Source of the DNA: Emmonsiellopsis sp. PD_33
Taxonomy: Eukaryota > Ascomycota > Eurotiomycetes > Onygenales > Ajellomycetaceae
Assembly: GCA_032988165.1 (NCBI GenBank)
Contig: JANTQF010000139.1
Span: 22,748 to 86,747 of the forward strand
DNA length: 64,000 nt
Direction: 5' to 3'
The notes below the pieces were generated by a model that made no database searches, was not told where the DNA came from, and saw only the letters and a program-made list of their open reading frames with translations. Position 1 is the first letter of the stretch. Each line of letters starts with the position of its first letter. Shown here in pieces: positions 1 through 10,678 of this stretch. Made by a program: the position numbers and the translations under genes.

Positions 1-174
1 CGTGTGCAAAAACGATGATGTACTGGAGACAGCAAAGGAACGCCTGCGCGGGTTGAAGAAGTATATCGTGCATTGAATGAACTACCGCGGGATGAGGGGA
101 GTTACGGACCTTTGCACTGCGTCGTGTTTGCGTCTACGGTAGACATAGATTTCTACGCAAGCGTGGGCGAGTGA
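1..174 (+). CDS. 3' end of an unidentified + strand gene (partial)
   Basis: The left edge appears to cut a gene running into the window. Two readings are open. Reading A uses frame 1 after a possible acceptor at 31-32 (gagacag) and runs to TGA at 172-174. It ends in a protein-like stretch containing VEEVYRALNELPRDEG and finishing FYASVGE. Reading B uses frame 2 from base 2 to TGA at 74-76 and gives a short amphipathic lysine-rich end (AKERLRGLKKYIVH). Reading A has the more globular composition and I prefer it, but the exon needs its upstream part to be confirmed. I do not recognise the family and assign no function. Confidence 0.35.
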
Positions 175-896
175 GTGCTTACTATTTATGAACTTGGTGC
201 GCATTTCGGGCCATTTTTCAGCTAGTTAGGTATTTGGCAGCTAGCCTGGATAAAAATCGATTTAAGGAAACTTGCAGACATTATTATTACTTTTTTTACC
301 AGACGCCATTGTGTGACTATCTCTTTTTCAAGCGTAGCAGTTACTGTTGTGCATCCAGCCCCATGAGATAAGTTAGCTGGCTATTGTCGATTGACAATCC
401 TCGCACGGCTAGTATGCAAAGATAAATTCGCCGCGAAGAGGGTGTTAAGTAGTAACAAGGGTTAAATATCCAGACACATGAATGATTTATCTGCAAAATA
501 TGTGAACCCCTTTCGAAAAAGAACGCATTATCTTCTCCTGTATCTCTAATTCATGTGGTACCTGGCGTCTCGCCTGAGTTTGGCGGGCAGCGCATGTACC
601 TGCGAGCACCAGGCCGCTAACTGCATCGAGCTTGGCGGCCCATCAACCGCTCTCCTGGAGAACCTCGAAGCGACGAGTCGGCGGCAAAGAACGACAAAAG
701 ACAAAAGACAACCAGGCCACAAACCCCCCGCCGCAAATCACACCAGCTTCTGCCCGTCGCCGGTGCGCCCGTGTGGACTCGACTGCCTGCGTTTGCCTTT
801 GCGATTGGAGCCCGAATTGATACTCCGACCCGCGTGCAGAAATTGCGCGCTCGTCGCTTGCCCGGCCGTCTACTACACCAGTAACGGCACGCGATC
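175..896. other. intergenic region upstream of the KH-domain gene
   Basis: About 720 bases without a convincing gene. Bases 553-936 are open on the + strand, but the translation is low quality, rich in Cys, Arg and Pro, and it overlaps the real first exon of the KH gene in another frame. The stretch should hold the terminator of the partial gene at the left edge and the promoter and 5' leader of the KH gene. I see no clear TATA box. Confidence 0.5.
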
Positions 897-2909
897 ATGG
901 GTGACCAGAATATCTCTCAGATTTTGGCAGCTTTAGGTATTTTCTGGCCGTGTTGTGGTTGGAGTGATCCGCCCTTGAATTGGAGTGCTGATTTTTTATT
1001 TTTCGTTCCCATCTATTAGCCGCTCAGCAACCTGCCGCCGCGCCAGGGCAAACTTCCTCGCCCCAGCACGCGCAACAACCTTATGCTTACTCCGGCACAT
1101 ACCATCCTTCAGCAGCGCAGGGCAATCAGGGGAACTACCAGTTACCGCAACCTGATAGTACTGGGAGCTTGGATATCAGCGGCGCCAAACCAGTTAGCAC
1201 TGGTTCCGTCAGTATCGCAGATGCAATTGCCAAAGCGCGAGGAATTGCTGCGGAGAAAGGCATTGTACATGATCCAAATAGAGGTACGGTTATTGCACAT
1301 ATCAATGTCAAATAGTCTTCTTTTTTCCCTTGAAAGGTTCATAGCTTACACCCAGAAACTTAGGTTTGCCTCCTCGCGGCGTAGACTCGCGACGCGACCC
1401 ACGATCCTACCATCGTTCGCGGTCACCTTCAAGAAGCCCTCCCCGCCCTGCGCGTGATACATTCCGCGACAACTATAACCCGTACCGCGATGAGCGTCGT
1501 GCCGATAGACGAGCCGGGAACGACCGTGGCTACGCGCGGGAGCGTTCCTTTTCGCCTCGTCCAGGTGGCCGGGGAAAAGAAACATTTTCTCCACCACCTA
1601 CGAGACAATATTGGGGAGCGGGCGATCGATCTCCACCAGGCCGGAGAGGAGCTGGTGGAGATGATAATGTTGAGACCATTAGCGTTGAATCTTCGCTAGT
1701 TGGCTTAATTATTGGTCGTTCGGGCGAGAGTTTGCGAAGGATCGAAGCCGATACCCAAACGAGAATACAGTTCCTGGATAACCCTGATCCTAGCAGTTCA
1801 GTAAGACTCTGCAAAATTACGGGAAGCAGACCTGCAAGGGATGATGCAAAGGCGGAAATCACTCGTATTATCACTGAGAATAATGCGTCGCGATCGGCCA
1901 ACAGACCGCCACAGGATCGTTCAGGGCATCTTCCGACTAAAGTTTCGGGCCAGCCTCCTGCTGAAGATGAAGAGGCTGTGCAAATAATGGTTCCGGACCG
2001 GACAGTTGGTCTCATTATTGGACGTGGTGGAGAAACTATCAGAGACCTCCAGGAACGAAGTGGATGCCATGTGAACATCGTCAATGAGACGAAGAGTGTC
2101 AACGGGCTTCGACCAGTGAATCTGATAGGGTCGGTCGAAGCGACCGCTCGAGCGAAAAATTTTATTCTTGAGATTGTTGAAAGCGATACACGGCAGCTTG
2201 CGAATCCGTCCCAGCGTGAGCCACGCCCAGGACATGGAGATATGGGGATGGGCGGAGGTGGTGGAGAGAAGCTTAATGATATGATATTTATTCCACCTGA
2301 CGCGGTTGGGATGATTATCGGAAAAGGTATATCTACACTAATCAGATGTCAGCCCCTTTCGTCCCATGTTAACGTTATGTGTAGGCGGAGACACTATCAA
2401 GGAGATGCAGAGCACTACTGGTTGCCGCATCAACATACAGTCCCCAGTTGGTGGCCGTGACGCTGAACGGGAAGTAACCCTTGTTGGGACGAGGGCTGCA
2501 ATTGACGAGGCAAAGAGAATGATCATGGAAAAAGTTGATAGCGCGGTAAGCCACAGTAATACCTCTACTACTTCGAAATACGCTAACATAACACCGGCAG
2601 GAATACCGAACCCGTCAACCGCCACGTCGCGACGACTCGTACGGTGAACGGTACTCCAGGCCGCAGCACCAGCCATACTACCAAGACCAGGGTAGACAAC
2701 CCCAACAACCTCCAGCTCAGCAACAGCCTTCCGCCCAGCCAGGCGGAGGTGTGCCAGGCGGCGAAGAGGGCGCGGATCCTTATGCGGCCTGGGGTGGCTA
2801 CCAGAATTACGTTGCGATGTGGTACGCTGCTATGGCTCATCAACAACAGCAAGGTGGCCAAGCGCCTCCGGGTCAATCTGACCCACCAGGGCCCCCTGGA
2901 GTTTCTTAA
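897..2909 (+). CDS. KH-domain RNA-binding protein (three KH domains, FUBP/KHSRP-like)
   Basis: Five exons (897-936, 1020-1283, 1364-2326, 2385-2545, 2601-2909) join in frame to 578 residues. The start is the ATG of MGDQNIS, and all introns are GT..AG. The N-terminal third is Gln/Pro/Ser-rich and then RS/RD-rich (SRSPSRSPPRP). Three KH domains follow at about residues 203-270, 305-373 and 405-475. Each has the GXXG loop: LIIGRSGES, LIIGRGGET and MIIGKGGDT, the last assembled across the third intron. The C-terminus is Gln/Pro/Tyr-rich and ends in a YAAMAHQQQQ-like tail similar to the FUBP C-terminal region. KH proteins of this class bind single-stranded RNA or DNA and act in mRNA processing, stability or transport. 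The specific targets here are unknown. The intron inside the third GXXG loop means reading through it would destroy KH3. Confidence 0.92.
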
Positions 2910-4794
2910 GCCATGATCATGCCTCCATCCGCGTTTAGCAGTGGTAAAGATAGTGACAGTGAAAATGTATGTCTTATTTAATTGCGCTTCCGTTTCCTCT
3001 ATCTCTGCCATTTGCGGGGTTGACAAACCCCATGAGAATTATGTCTTACTCCAAGCTGTGTTTTCCAGATATGTATGTTTTTCTATGTGGATTGTTTATT
3101 TCCTTTTTCTGCTTTGCCTTGTGTGTTTTTTTTTTTTTGATGTTTTGTTTCCTGCTCGTCGTTGGCAAAACAAAAACCTAAAGTCAGGAATACCACGCAT
3201 ATTTTAATTTGGCGGAAATGGGTAAATTATTAATGTAATATTGATTTTCTGTTATTTTATCCCCGCTCTTCCAGCTGGATATGTCAATCTGAAAGCCAGT
3301 TTATCTAGGAAATAGCGCAAGCTTTTGCTATTATGGCCTGTGGGCGTTGTTTAGATAGATGCCCGCGTGCATGTATATTTACCGATTCGAGCTGCACTAT
3401 ATCGTTTTGCTACATTCTGGTGGAGCTTGCCATTAAGAAGCAGGACCCTCATCAATGTATCTTCTACATCTCATGATTACTTCAAACAGATCTTGATATT
3501 GATTGCCCTATGACATCATGCGGCTGGAATTAAGTTAAAGTTGTGTCACGTGGATTACGTAAATCCAACCTCGACGACAGAGCCGCATTCATTGGACACG
3601 GTGAATTCCTTGGACGTTTCAGATAGCACAACAATCAGACAACATCAACAATCAACGGGAGTGACTTGGGATCGATTCACCTCGCACAGCTAACGGCGAC
3701 AAAGGGCCGGCAATTGCCTGATTTGCACTGAAACGCCAGCCTTGAATTCCTGTGGGAGCTTGCCGTGTGTTTTCGGCCTCCCTACGCGCTGGGCCTCGAG
3801 TTTCAGGGCAGAATAGAACCCAGGGCGCGTGCCCAATTTTGGCGCCTCCTACGGACAAGGATGAAACCCCAGTCGCAGGTATATTCGGATCTTGATGGTC
3901 TACCTCTTCTGATTTGCCCGTTCAACCTCGAACTAGCTTATGACGTGAAGATGTGTTTTCGGTTCCGCTCTGACAAACAGTCGAGTAGTTAATAGCGCCA
4001 GCCAAGGGACAGGCGCCCAGTGCTTCTGGCGTGGATAAGCTATTTTGGGCTAGATATCCTCAGACCACAAGCTGGCCACTGAGAGCTGGAATATGTCCCA
4101 CGGCATTCCATTCTCCTGACATCTCGATTTGTTTCAAACGGCCTGGTGGCTGCCGATTTGCTCCCTAGCCTACAGCTGCAGGGCGACAAAAGACATGACG
4201 TTTGTCGCTGGGTCTTGTAACCGCTTGTCAGATGGCACTGTGGAGAGGGTGGAAGTTGCCTTTGAGAAAATATTATTTTCGGCATGTTGCAGTGCTTCTC
4301 GCCGAACGGCGTTTATTTGGGGGTGTTATTCAATAAAAGGTTTGTTTGCTGCCCCCCTGTGTTGTTATTCACCTTCTTTCTTGCAAAAACACACATCACC
4401 ATTGTCTCCTATTTCCTATTTGTACTACTTTTTTTTTACATTTCCTTGTAACGAGTTTCTTTTGTTCCGGCTCTTTGCGGTGTTCATTCAATAGATTTGA
4501 ATAGACAACAATAACCCTCATCCCGAATCACTTCGGGAACAATCTCTTTGGTATTACTCTTCTGTTCCATCACTTTTTTGTATCTTCTATTTCCTTCTTG
4601 ATACCCGGATTTCTGTTTATCTTTTTATCCTCCTTCATCTTCTCCATTCTTTAAACTCCCATATCCCTTCCTCTCATGTCTTCTTGTCCATAAACCAAAG
4701 GCCTACACGATTAAACCATCACGGCCTGCCACAAGAAACATACCTGCGCGCTGGCCGCATCAAATTATTCGATCACCCCTCACACACCGATACC
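2910..4794. other. intergenic region between KH gene and prm1
   Basis: About 1.9 kb with no supported gene. The first 300 bases are T-rich (run of T at about 3127-3138) and fit a 3' UTR. Open frames at 3765-3992 and 4129-4494 lack domain character and introns and are judged chance ORFs. The last 250 bases become strongly pyrimidine-rich and are treated as the prm1 promoter. Confidence 0.5.
4546..4680 (+). promoter_or_regulatory. pyrimidine-rich tract upstream of prm1
   Basis: Bases 4546-4680 are almost entirely C and T on the coding strand, with runs such as ttcttctccattctttaaac. CT-rich blocks just upstream of transcription starts are common in filamentous fungal promoters, so this is a likely core promoter or leader element of the gene starting at 4795. 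No TATA box is evident. The role is inferred from position and composition only. Confidence 0.4.
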
Positions 4795-7059
4795 ATGAAA
4801 TTCTCACGATTCATGCCGCGGTCTCGGACCCCAGGTCTCCCACCATACGGCGTGCAGGATCCAAATGCCTACCGTCCATCACCTCCTCCGGACGCCATCA
4901 CCCCATATCTCGGACTCCGTTCCCGCCTATCGCAAGTATGGATAAACCGATGGACCATCTTGCTTCTTCTTATCCTCGCCCGAGTACTCATCGCCATTGG
5001 CTCGCTCGACGGAAACCTCTCATCTGCCAGAAGAGAGGCTCTATCTGCGTGTACAAGTGTTGAGTCGATGGGTAGTGCGATGGCTTCTATGCCCCATTAC
5101 ATGTCAAAGGGGGTCAATGAACTGACGGCCTCGGGAGTGGAAAGGGCCATTAATGGCCTTATGTCGATGCTGGAGCTCACGATAACCGGGGTGGAAGAAA
5201 TTATTATCTTCTTCATCAATGTCCTGACGCAGACGTATCTCTGTCTTATTACGCTTGTCGTTGCTGGCGCGATGAATCTTGCCCTTGATGTTGTCAAAGA
5301 GGTTACGGAGTTCATCGACAAGACAGTGGGGAAAATTGGAAAGGGAATCAGCGAAGGAGTTGAGTCATTCGAGGGAGGATTTAACGAGTTCCTCGAAACA
5401 ATCAACAAAATCACAGGTTTTGCGGGGGGGAAGCTAGACCCCCCTAAAATCAACATTGGCGGTCGTGTCGAAGAACTGGAGAACCTAAAGCTGCCGGCAT
5501 CTATAAACGAAAACATTGACAAACTGAAAGATAAAATCCCAAACTTTGAAGAGGTCAACAATTTCACCAACAATGCCCTCCGCACCCCGTTCGAGGCAGT
5601 GAAAAAACTCGTCCGCGAATCCTTTGTTGAATACAAATCCGACCGTTCTCTCTTCCCCGTCCCGCAAAAGGAGCAACTCACGTTCTGCAGCGACGACAAT
5701 GGCATTAATTCATTCTTCGACGGCCTCGTCGGCATGATTAGCACCGCCCAAAAGATCTTCATTGGCGTATTGGTCGCTGCTGCAATCATCGTGTGTATAC
5801 CCATGGCATACCGTGAGATCCGGTCCTACCGCGCCATGAGGGAGCGCTCCTCTCTCGTCCGTCGCGACGCCCATGATCCCATGGACGTCGTTTACATTGT
5901 TTCGCGCCCCTTCACCTCCACTGCCGGCCTAAAGGTGGCCCATCGATTCAAATCCTCCCGCCGTCAGGTGCTTGTCCGGTGGATAATTGCCTACGTAACC
6001 TCACCACCAGCCCTCTTCCTCCTCTCCCTAGGGTTCGCCGGTCTCTTCTCCTGTGCCTGCCAAGCTGTCCTCCTACAAGCCGTTAAGAAAGAAGTCCCAG
6101 GCCTAACAGATCAAGTCAGCGGTTTCGCCGAAAAAGTCGTACTATCAGTCAACAACGCCTCAGAGCAATGGGCCATCGGCACCAACCGCGTTATCGATGA
6201 TACAAACAACGACATTAACGAAAAGGTCTTTGGCTGGGTCAACGACACCACCGGTGCGCTCAACAATACCCTAAACGTCTTCGTGGACGAGACCAGCGAC
6301 CTCCTCAACAAGACCTTTGGCGGCACAATCCTCTACGAACCCATCAAGGAGGTCCTAAACTGTCTCATCGGCCTAAAGATCCAGGGCATCCAGAAAGGAC
6401 TAACATGGGTCTCCGACCACGCGCACGTTGACTTCCCAAACTTGCGCAACGACACCCTCTCCCTAGGTAGCCTCGAGAGCGCCGCGCGCGACAACCAATC
6501 GGACAGCGAGAGCTTCCTCGCGGACCCGGGCGATCAGACAGCCGACAAGATCACCTCGATCGTTCTCCGCATCACGAGCTCGATTGAATCAGGCATCCGC
6601 ACCGAAGCGCTCATTTCCGCCGTCATCATCGTCCTCTGGGTTATCGTCCTGCTCATGGCCATCGCCCGCGCGCTGACCCTCTGGTTCCGCGCCGGCAAGA
6701 CGCGCGGCGAGGGCAGTGGTGATTCCGAATTCCCGCATCCAAACGCCCGGGACCCAGATGGGTTTAACGATGTCTCACTTGAGACTGTCCATAATGGCAG
6801 CCCTATTGCCATCGGGCGCGGCCATGGAATCGGCGGTAATGATGGCGGGGTGAGGGTGGTGGATCATAATGAGGTGCCGAGATATACCACCTCGCCGAAC
6901 GTGGGTCGGGTGCGTGATGACGAGGAGTATTATCAGGATCAGAAGCTGGGGTTCGCGGGCCAGCGGGATTATGAGTATGCGCTGAAGAGGGATGGTGGGG
7001 GGCATTCTAGGGAGAGTAGTTATGGGCAGGTGGAATATGTTAATGATGTGAAGAGATGA
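4795..7059 (+). CDS. prm1: plasma membrane fusion protein Prm1
   Basis: Intronless, 754 residues. Start is the first ATG of the frame (MKFSRFMPRSRTPG); the frame is open further upstream but has no ATG. Prm1 is the multi-pass plasma membrane protein that promotes lipid bilayer merger during cell-cell fusion in mating, and in filamentous fungi also hyphal fusion. Hydrophobic segments lie near residues 53-70, 133-164, 320-340, 402-428 and 604-631. Between them are two long extracellular loops with amphipathic helices and several N-x-S/T sites (for example NNAS, NDTTGALNNT, NKT). A conserved cysteine appears in FCSDDNG of the first loop and again near SCACQ. The cytoplasmic tail is Gly/Asp/Tyr-rich. 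Size and topology match fungal Prm1 proteins. It stands alone between long intergenic regions. Confidence 0.93.
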   Translation: MKFSRFMPRSRTPGLPPYGVQDPNAYRPSPPPDAITPYLGLRSRLSQVWINRWTILLLLILARVLIAIGSLDGNLSSARREALSACTSVESMGSAMASMPHYMSKGVNELTASGVERAINGLMSMLELTITGVEEIIIFFINVLTQTYLCLITLVVAGAMNLALDVVKEVTEFIDKTVGKIGKGISEGVESFEGGFNEFLETINKITGFAGGKLDPPKINIGGRVEELENLKLPASINENIDKLKDKIPNFEEVNNFTNNALRTPFEAVKKLVRESFVEYKSDRSLFPVPQKEQLTFCSDDNGINSFFDGLVGMISTAQKIFIGVLVAAAIIVCIPMAYREIRSYRAMRERSSLVRRDAHDPMDVVYIVSRPFTSTAGLKVAHRFKSSRRQVLVRWIIAYVTSPPALFLLSLGFAGLFSCACQAVLLQAVKKEVPGLTDQVSGFAEKVVLSVNNASEQWAIGTNRVIDDTNNDINEKVFGWVNDTTGALNNTLNVFVDETSDLLNKTFGGTILYEPIKEVLNCLIGLKIQGIQKGLTWVSDHAHVDFPNLRNDTLSLGSLESAARDNQSDSESFLADPGDQTADKITSIVLRITSSIESGIRTEALISAVIIVLWVIVLLMAIARALTLWFRAGKTRGEGSGDSEFPHPNARDPDGFNDVSLETVHNGSPIAIGRGHGIGGNDGGVRVVDHNEVPRYTTSPNVGRVRDDEEYYQDQKLGFAGQRDYEYALKRDGGGHSRESSYGQVEYVNDVKR

Positions 7060-7785
7060 CGATGATGAGAGTTGATCTCTTGTTGGTGTTGGGTTGGGTT
7101 GGGTTGGTATGTTTAGCATTTTGTGAAAACGATCTTTTCTCCCACTTTGCTATTTAGCAGCATTTGCATCGGCGCTTTCTATGTTATTTTAATTAAATAC
7201 TAGCATACAAATACAGTAAATAATTGGTTTGATATTTGCCCCTACCTTTCATTTTTTGTCCTATTTTGCAATATCAAAGGTCCACCACCGGTGTATAGAC
7301 CCTCCTCTTTTCCACTGCATGTTGCCTCCTTATCTTTTAATTCAATTTCGTCACACTGTCATTTGTTAGGCTGCATATCAATGCAGGCTACTTTTTTTTA
7401 CTTGTTAAGGTCTAGGTCTATGTAAATAAACCATATGTACTGTTCTAGAAGATAAATAAGATCAGGAGTCAGAATGGGGGGTAGATATTACTATCTTTGC
7501 CTATTCCTCCGCGACTTCCCATGGGATATGGCTAGGGTTGGTTGTCCATTAATGTCAATCAATCGATTGACCTCTCATGAGTAAACAGGAACCAGAGGAA
7601 TTTCATAAATACTCCTTCACCTCCAATATTCAGGGGTAGTATGTAGAAAATGAATATTCATTCACTTTGACGATATAGTTACAGGTAATCTACCACTCCC
7701 AAAACCTTGGAAAGAAAAATACACCGCTGGCGAGCTAATCATCACCGGAATATTTGTATCATTATCATTATAACAGTATATTTAG
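7060..7785. other. intergenic region, convergent 3' ends
   Basis: About 725 bases between the convergent ends of prm1 and the rhodopsin-like gene. It is AT-rich and begins with four copies of gggtt/gttgg near 7084-7107. Nothing coding is supported. Both genes' polyadenylation regions should lie here. Confidence 0.5.
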
Positions 7786-9568
7786 TCACTTCTTCCTCTT
7801 CTTCCCCTTCTCTTCCTGCCCCTCTTCCTCTTCTTCCCCTTCATTCCCATTCCCATTCCCATCCTCCTTCTCCGTCCCCTCCCCATCTTCCAACCTCTCC
7901 CCACCCATCTCCACACCACCAGGAGTCCGCGACCTCGACCTCGACCGTGACTCAGACACAGATGAGGCCAAACTCTGCCTCGACTTGAGCGGACTACCAG
8001 ACGGACTCCCCTGATCCTGCAGACTCCCCATCGAGCTCCCCGTCAGGGTCCTATGAATTTGCGGCAAATGGCCCTCGGGCAGATAATTCGGACCGGCCCT
8101 AAACAATCCCGAAACCTTCGTGTCGTGCTCGAACCGCCTAATCTCTTCTTCGCTTGTATTCCGGCCAGGGAGTGATGATAGATACGCCATGCGATATGAC
8201 TGTGGGTCAGTCGGCGTTTGGGGCTCTACGAATGACGGTGTGCGTAGGGCGCTTTGGGCGGCCACGGGCGTGCCAGGCATAGCACCTGAGCTGGCGAAGT
8301 CGCTGGGATGGTTGTTGAGTTCTGAGGATTTGGGCTCTGTATCCGACGGGGCCCAGAAGTGGGGGAAGAGACGGGAGAGGAGGTATTTTAGGGCGGGGGT
8401 TGCGGCTGCCCAGATGGCGCAGTTGGTTTCGATGTTGGAGAGCGTGTAGTCTATGTCGTAGGTGCGTGCTGCGGGTGGTTTGTGCCAGCGGCGGTCAGAA
8501 ATTATTAGACGGGCAAGGGACACGCCTGTTACGCTGGATGGGGAAGAGATGTCTTAGTTGGGGGGTTTTGTTTAAAAGGGGGTGCTGTGGAATGGGAATA
8601 GCACATACAAAACTCCTATGCTCATCACACCAACCACGATAGCCTTTTGCCTCCTTGGCATATTGATTCCCCAGACGATGGCTGAGGGAATATACAAGAG
8701 CCAGAAATCCAGGAAGATGGATATGGAGGCGGACGAAACGAAGAAGTTTCTTCTTTTAATACATTTCCCACCCTTGATCAACTTTCCATCCTTCATCCCA
8801 TTTGCATCGGCCCCTGCAGCCCGTTGGGCAGCCTTATCCATTGCATGATAATCCCAAGCGTAATGCACAGGGCTGCACTGAAAGAGGTCTGCGAAGAAGA
8901 TGCCGATCATAAGGCAGAAATTCACGACGAAAAGAATGAGAAGGGAGCGTCTGATATGTTTGCGAAGACCGCCTAATCGGAGGATAAAGATGATAATAGA
9001 TGCCCTCACAAATGCGAGTACCGGGTTGTATAGCAGCTGGTTTGCAATGTTATACTTCTCGCCTAAAGGATACTTGCTCTTTACGTCTGGAGGAAGCTCC
9101 CACTGCCGATATCCTTGGTAGGTATTTTTCGTATCTGTTTTGATTGAAGATGTTAGATGGTTTCGCGCTTCCTGGTTGTATCCTCCACGCTTGGGTAGGA
9201 ATATCACGCCATAGGGATACGTACAGCCCCAACTTGTAATGCACATCCCAATCGCGATAATCTATATTCCACCGTCAGATCCTATTATAAACCGGATTGT
9301 GACAAACAGGCCTCACATACCAGCGCGACTATCACGAATCCGTCATCTACCAGCGAATAAACAGAGTCAGCAAAGCATCCAAACCAGAGCATAGCATAAT
9401 TCGACAAACAACCACTATACAGGTCCGACAAGAGAAAAAAAAAGACTTACCCCAACCCCAATGTTTCGACAGATATCTCGAAAAAAGCCGCAGTGCCACG
9501 AGGCACGTACTGATAACCGGAAAGATCGTAATGATAACCAGCGCCCTGATATGCTTCGAAGGTGTCAT
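7786..9568 (-). CDS. fungal rhodopsin-domain seven-helix integral membrane protein
   Basis: Four exons on the minus strand (9568-9451, 9346-9321, 9261-8609, 8533-7786) give 514 residues. The exon 2 of 26 bases carries the conserved acidic pair of the family (WGWDDGFVIVAL). Seven hydrophobic segments follow the pattern of the large fungal rhodopsin-like family found widely in Pezizomycotina, including LRLFSRY after helix 1, FADLFQCSPVHYAWD and the DFWLLYIPSAIVW segment. No retinal-binding lysine is claimed, and no substrate or ligand is known for this family. The cytosolic C-terminal third is Ser/Pro-rich and ends in a Gly-Asn run, a Glu run and a basic cluster (KGKKRKK). Start chosen at the ATG of MTPSKHIRAL, with an in-frame TGA just upstream. 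An upstream exon cannot be excluded. Confidence 0.85.
7790..7870 (-). repeat. low-complexity pyrimidine tract coding for Gly-Asn and Glu runs
   Basis: On the plus strand the tract is built from cttcctc and ccattc units. On the minus strand it encodes the alternating Gly-Asn stretch and the Glu-rich run at the end of the rhodopsin-like protein. This is a slippage-prone region likely to vary in length between strains. Confidence 0.7.
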
Positions 9569-10678
9569 ATTTCCCAATCAACAGCAGCGCTTGCGCTTGA
9601 GACAGCTCCGCCGCGCGAGCTGCCTCATATCAAGCGCCCCCCGACAACTCGAGATAAAGATTCAGCGGCGAATCTGTTGGTTGGGCTGCTAGCCGTTCAA
9701 CGCGGGTTGGGGGGGTCGATCATACGACATGGGCAAAGGGACTCTGGCATAAGAGGAGACGAGGAATATAGCGTGACTCTTCTATCGGGGCGTTGTTATA
9801 GACTGCGAAATAAAAACTCTTCTTCTATCCGCTGCGGCAAAAAAAGTTCCAAAGGGTTAAAAGAAGGTTGTATAGACTCGTGATGAGTAAGGCGATTGAT
9901 TGAGCCGATCCGGGGGAAAGTGACGAGAACCAAAAGTCGGGAACCGGGAAAGTTAATCAATTGATACAGGCCGTGCTGTGGCTGGAGGTATCATCGCACC
10001 AAAATTCCCCTAGGAGGAACCTTCTATCCGTTGGTGATGGAGATGGCGCCCATAGGCAAAAAGGGGGCGGTGGTTGGATGTATATAACTCCGGCCAACCA
10101 GTCTGGTAGACCCCATCCGCCTAGTAGTCTGCTCGAGCCTTCGATCTTCAATTTCATGAGCTGTCCCTCTGGCTATCCTTCTCAATAAGGAGATAGACCT
10201 GGGCTAAAGGCATGCTTGGCTGTGCACTGCATCCGGAAGTATGTCCCATGGTTCGACGGTGGTTGAGAGTTAATCTAGACCCCGCTCCGTATATATAATC
10301 GCTGTAGCTTTTTGTTAGGAGCAGGAAAAGATGGCCGGTTTCCTTGATCAGTGCAAGTGTTGGTATCAGGAGATGATGTTTGATGTTTGATGTTGGTGGT
10401 GGTTGGAAGTTAAAATCTTGGAGTGATGGAGAAACATGCTAAATTTAGCCACGCTAGTTCATCTACTTCTCCCTCCCCCCCTTTCCATTCCATAAAACAA
10501 GCTATGTGTCAAACAAGATTCCTATACAAACAAGACAAGCAATTGTTATCATATCTGACAATATCCCCTAGATACATCCAAGAATCATTTCATTAAGTCA
10601 TGAAAACCGCTATTACCGAGCATAAACACACTCAGGGTATCCAACAATCGGACATCAAACACAACCCAAATGAACAAA
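9569..10678. other. intergenic region between rhodopsin-like gene and xanthine dehydrogenase
   Basis: About 1.1 kb. It should hold the promoter of the rhodopsin-like gene and the 3' region of the xanthine dehydrogenase gene, both on the minus strand. Frames at 9461-9883 and 9957-10188 are open but lack coding character. A short reiteration of atgtttgatgttt occurs at about 10376-10392. No further gene is supported. Confidence 0.5.

Noticed and set aside
553..936. Open + strand frame of 127 codons
   Set aside because: Composition is unlike a folded protein, it has no family resemblance, and its end overlaps the true first exon of the KH gene in a different frame.
7084..7107. Short gggtt repeats resembling telomeric DNA
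   Set aside because: Only four copies, not matching the fungal TTAGGG repeat, and located in an ordinary 3' flank.
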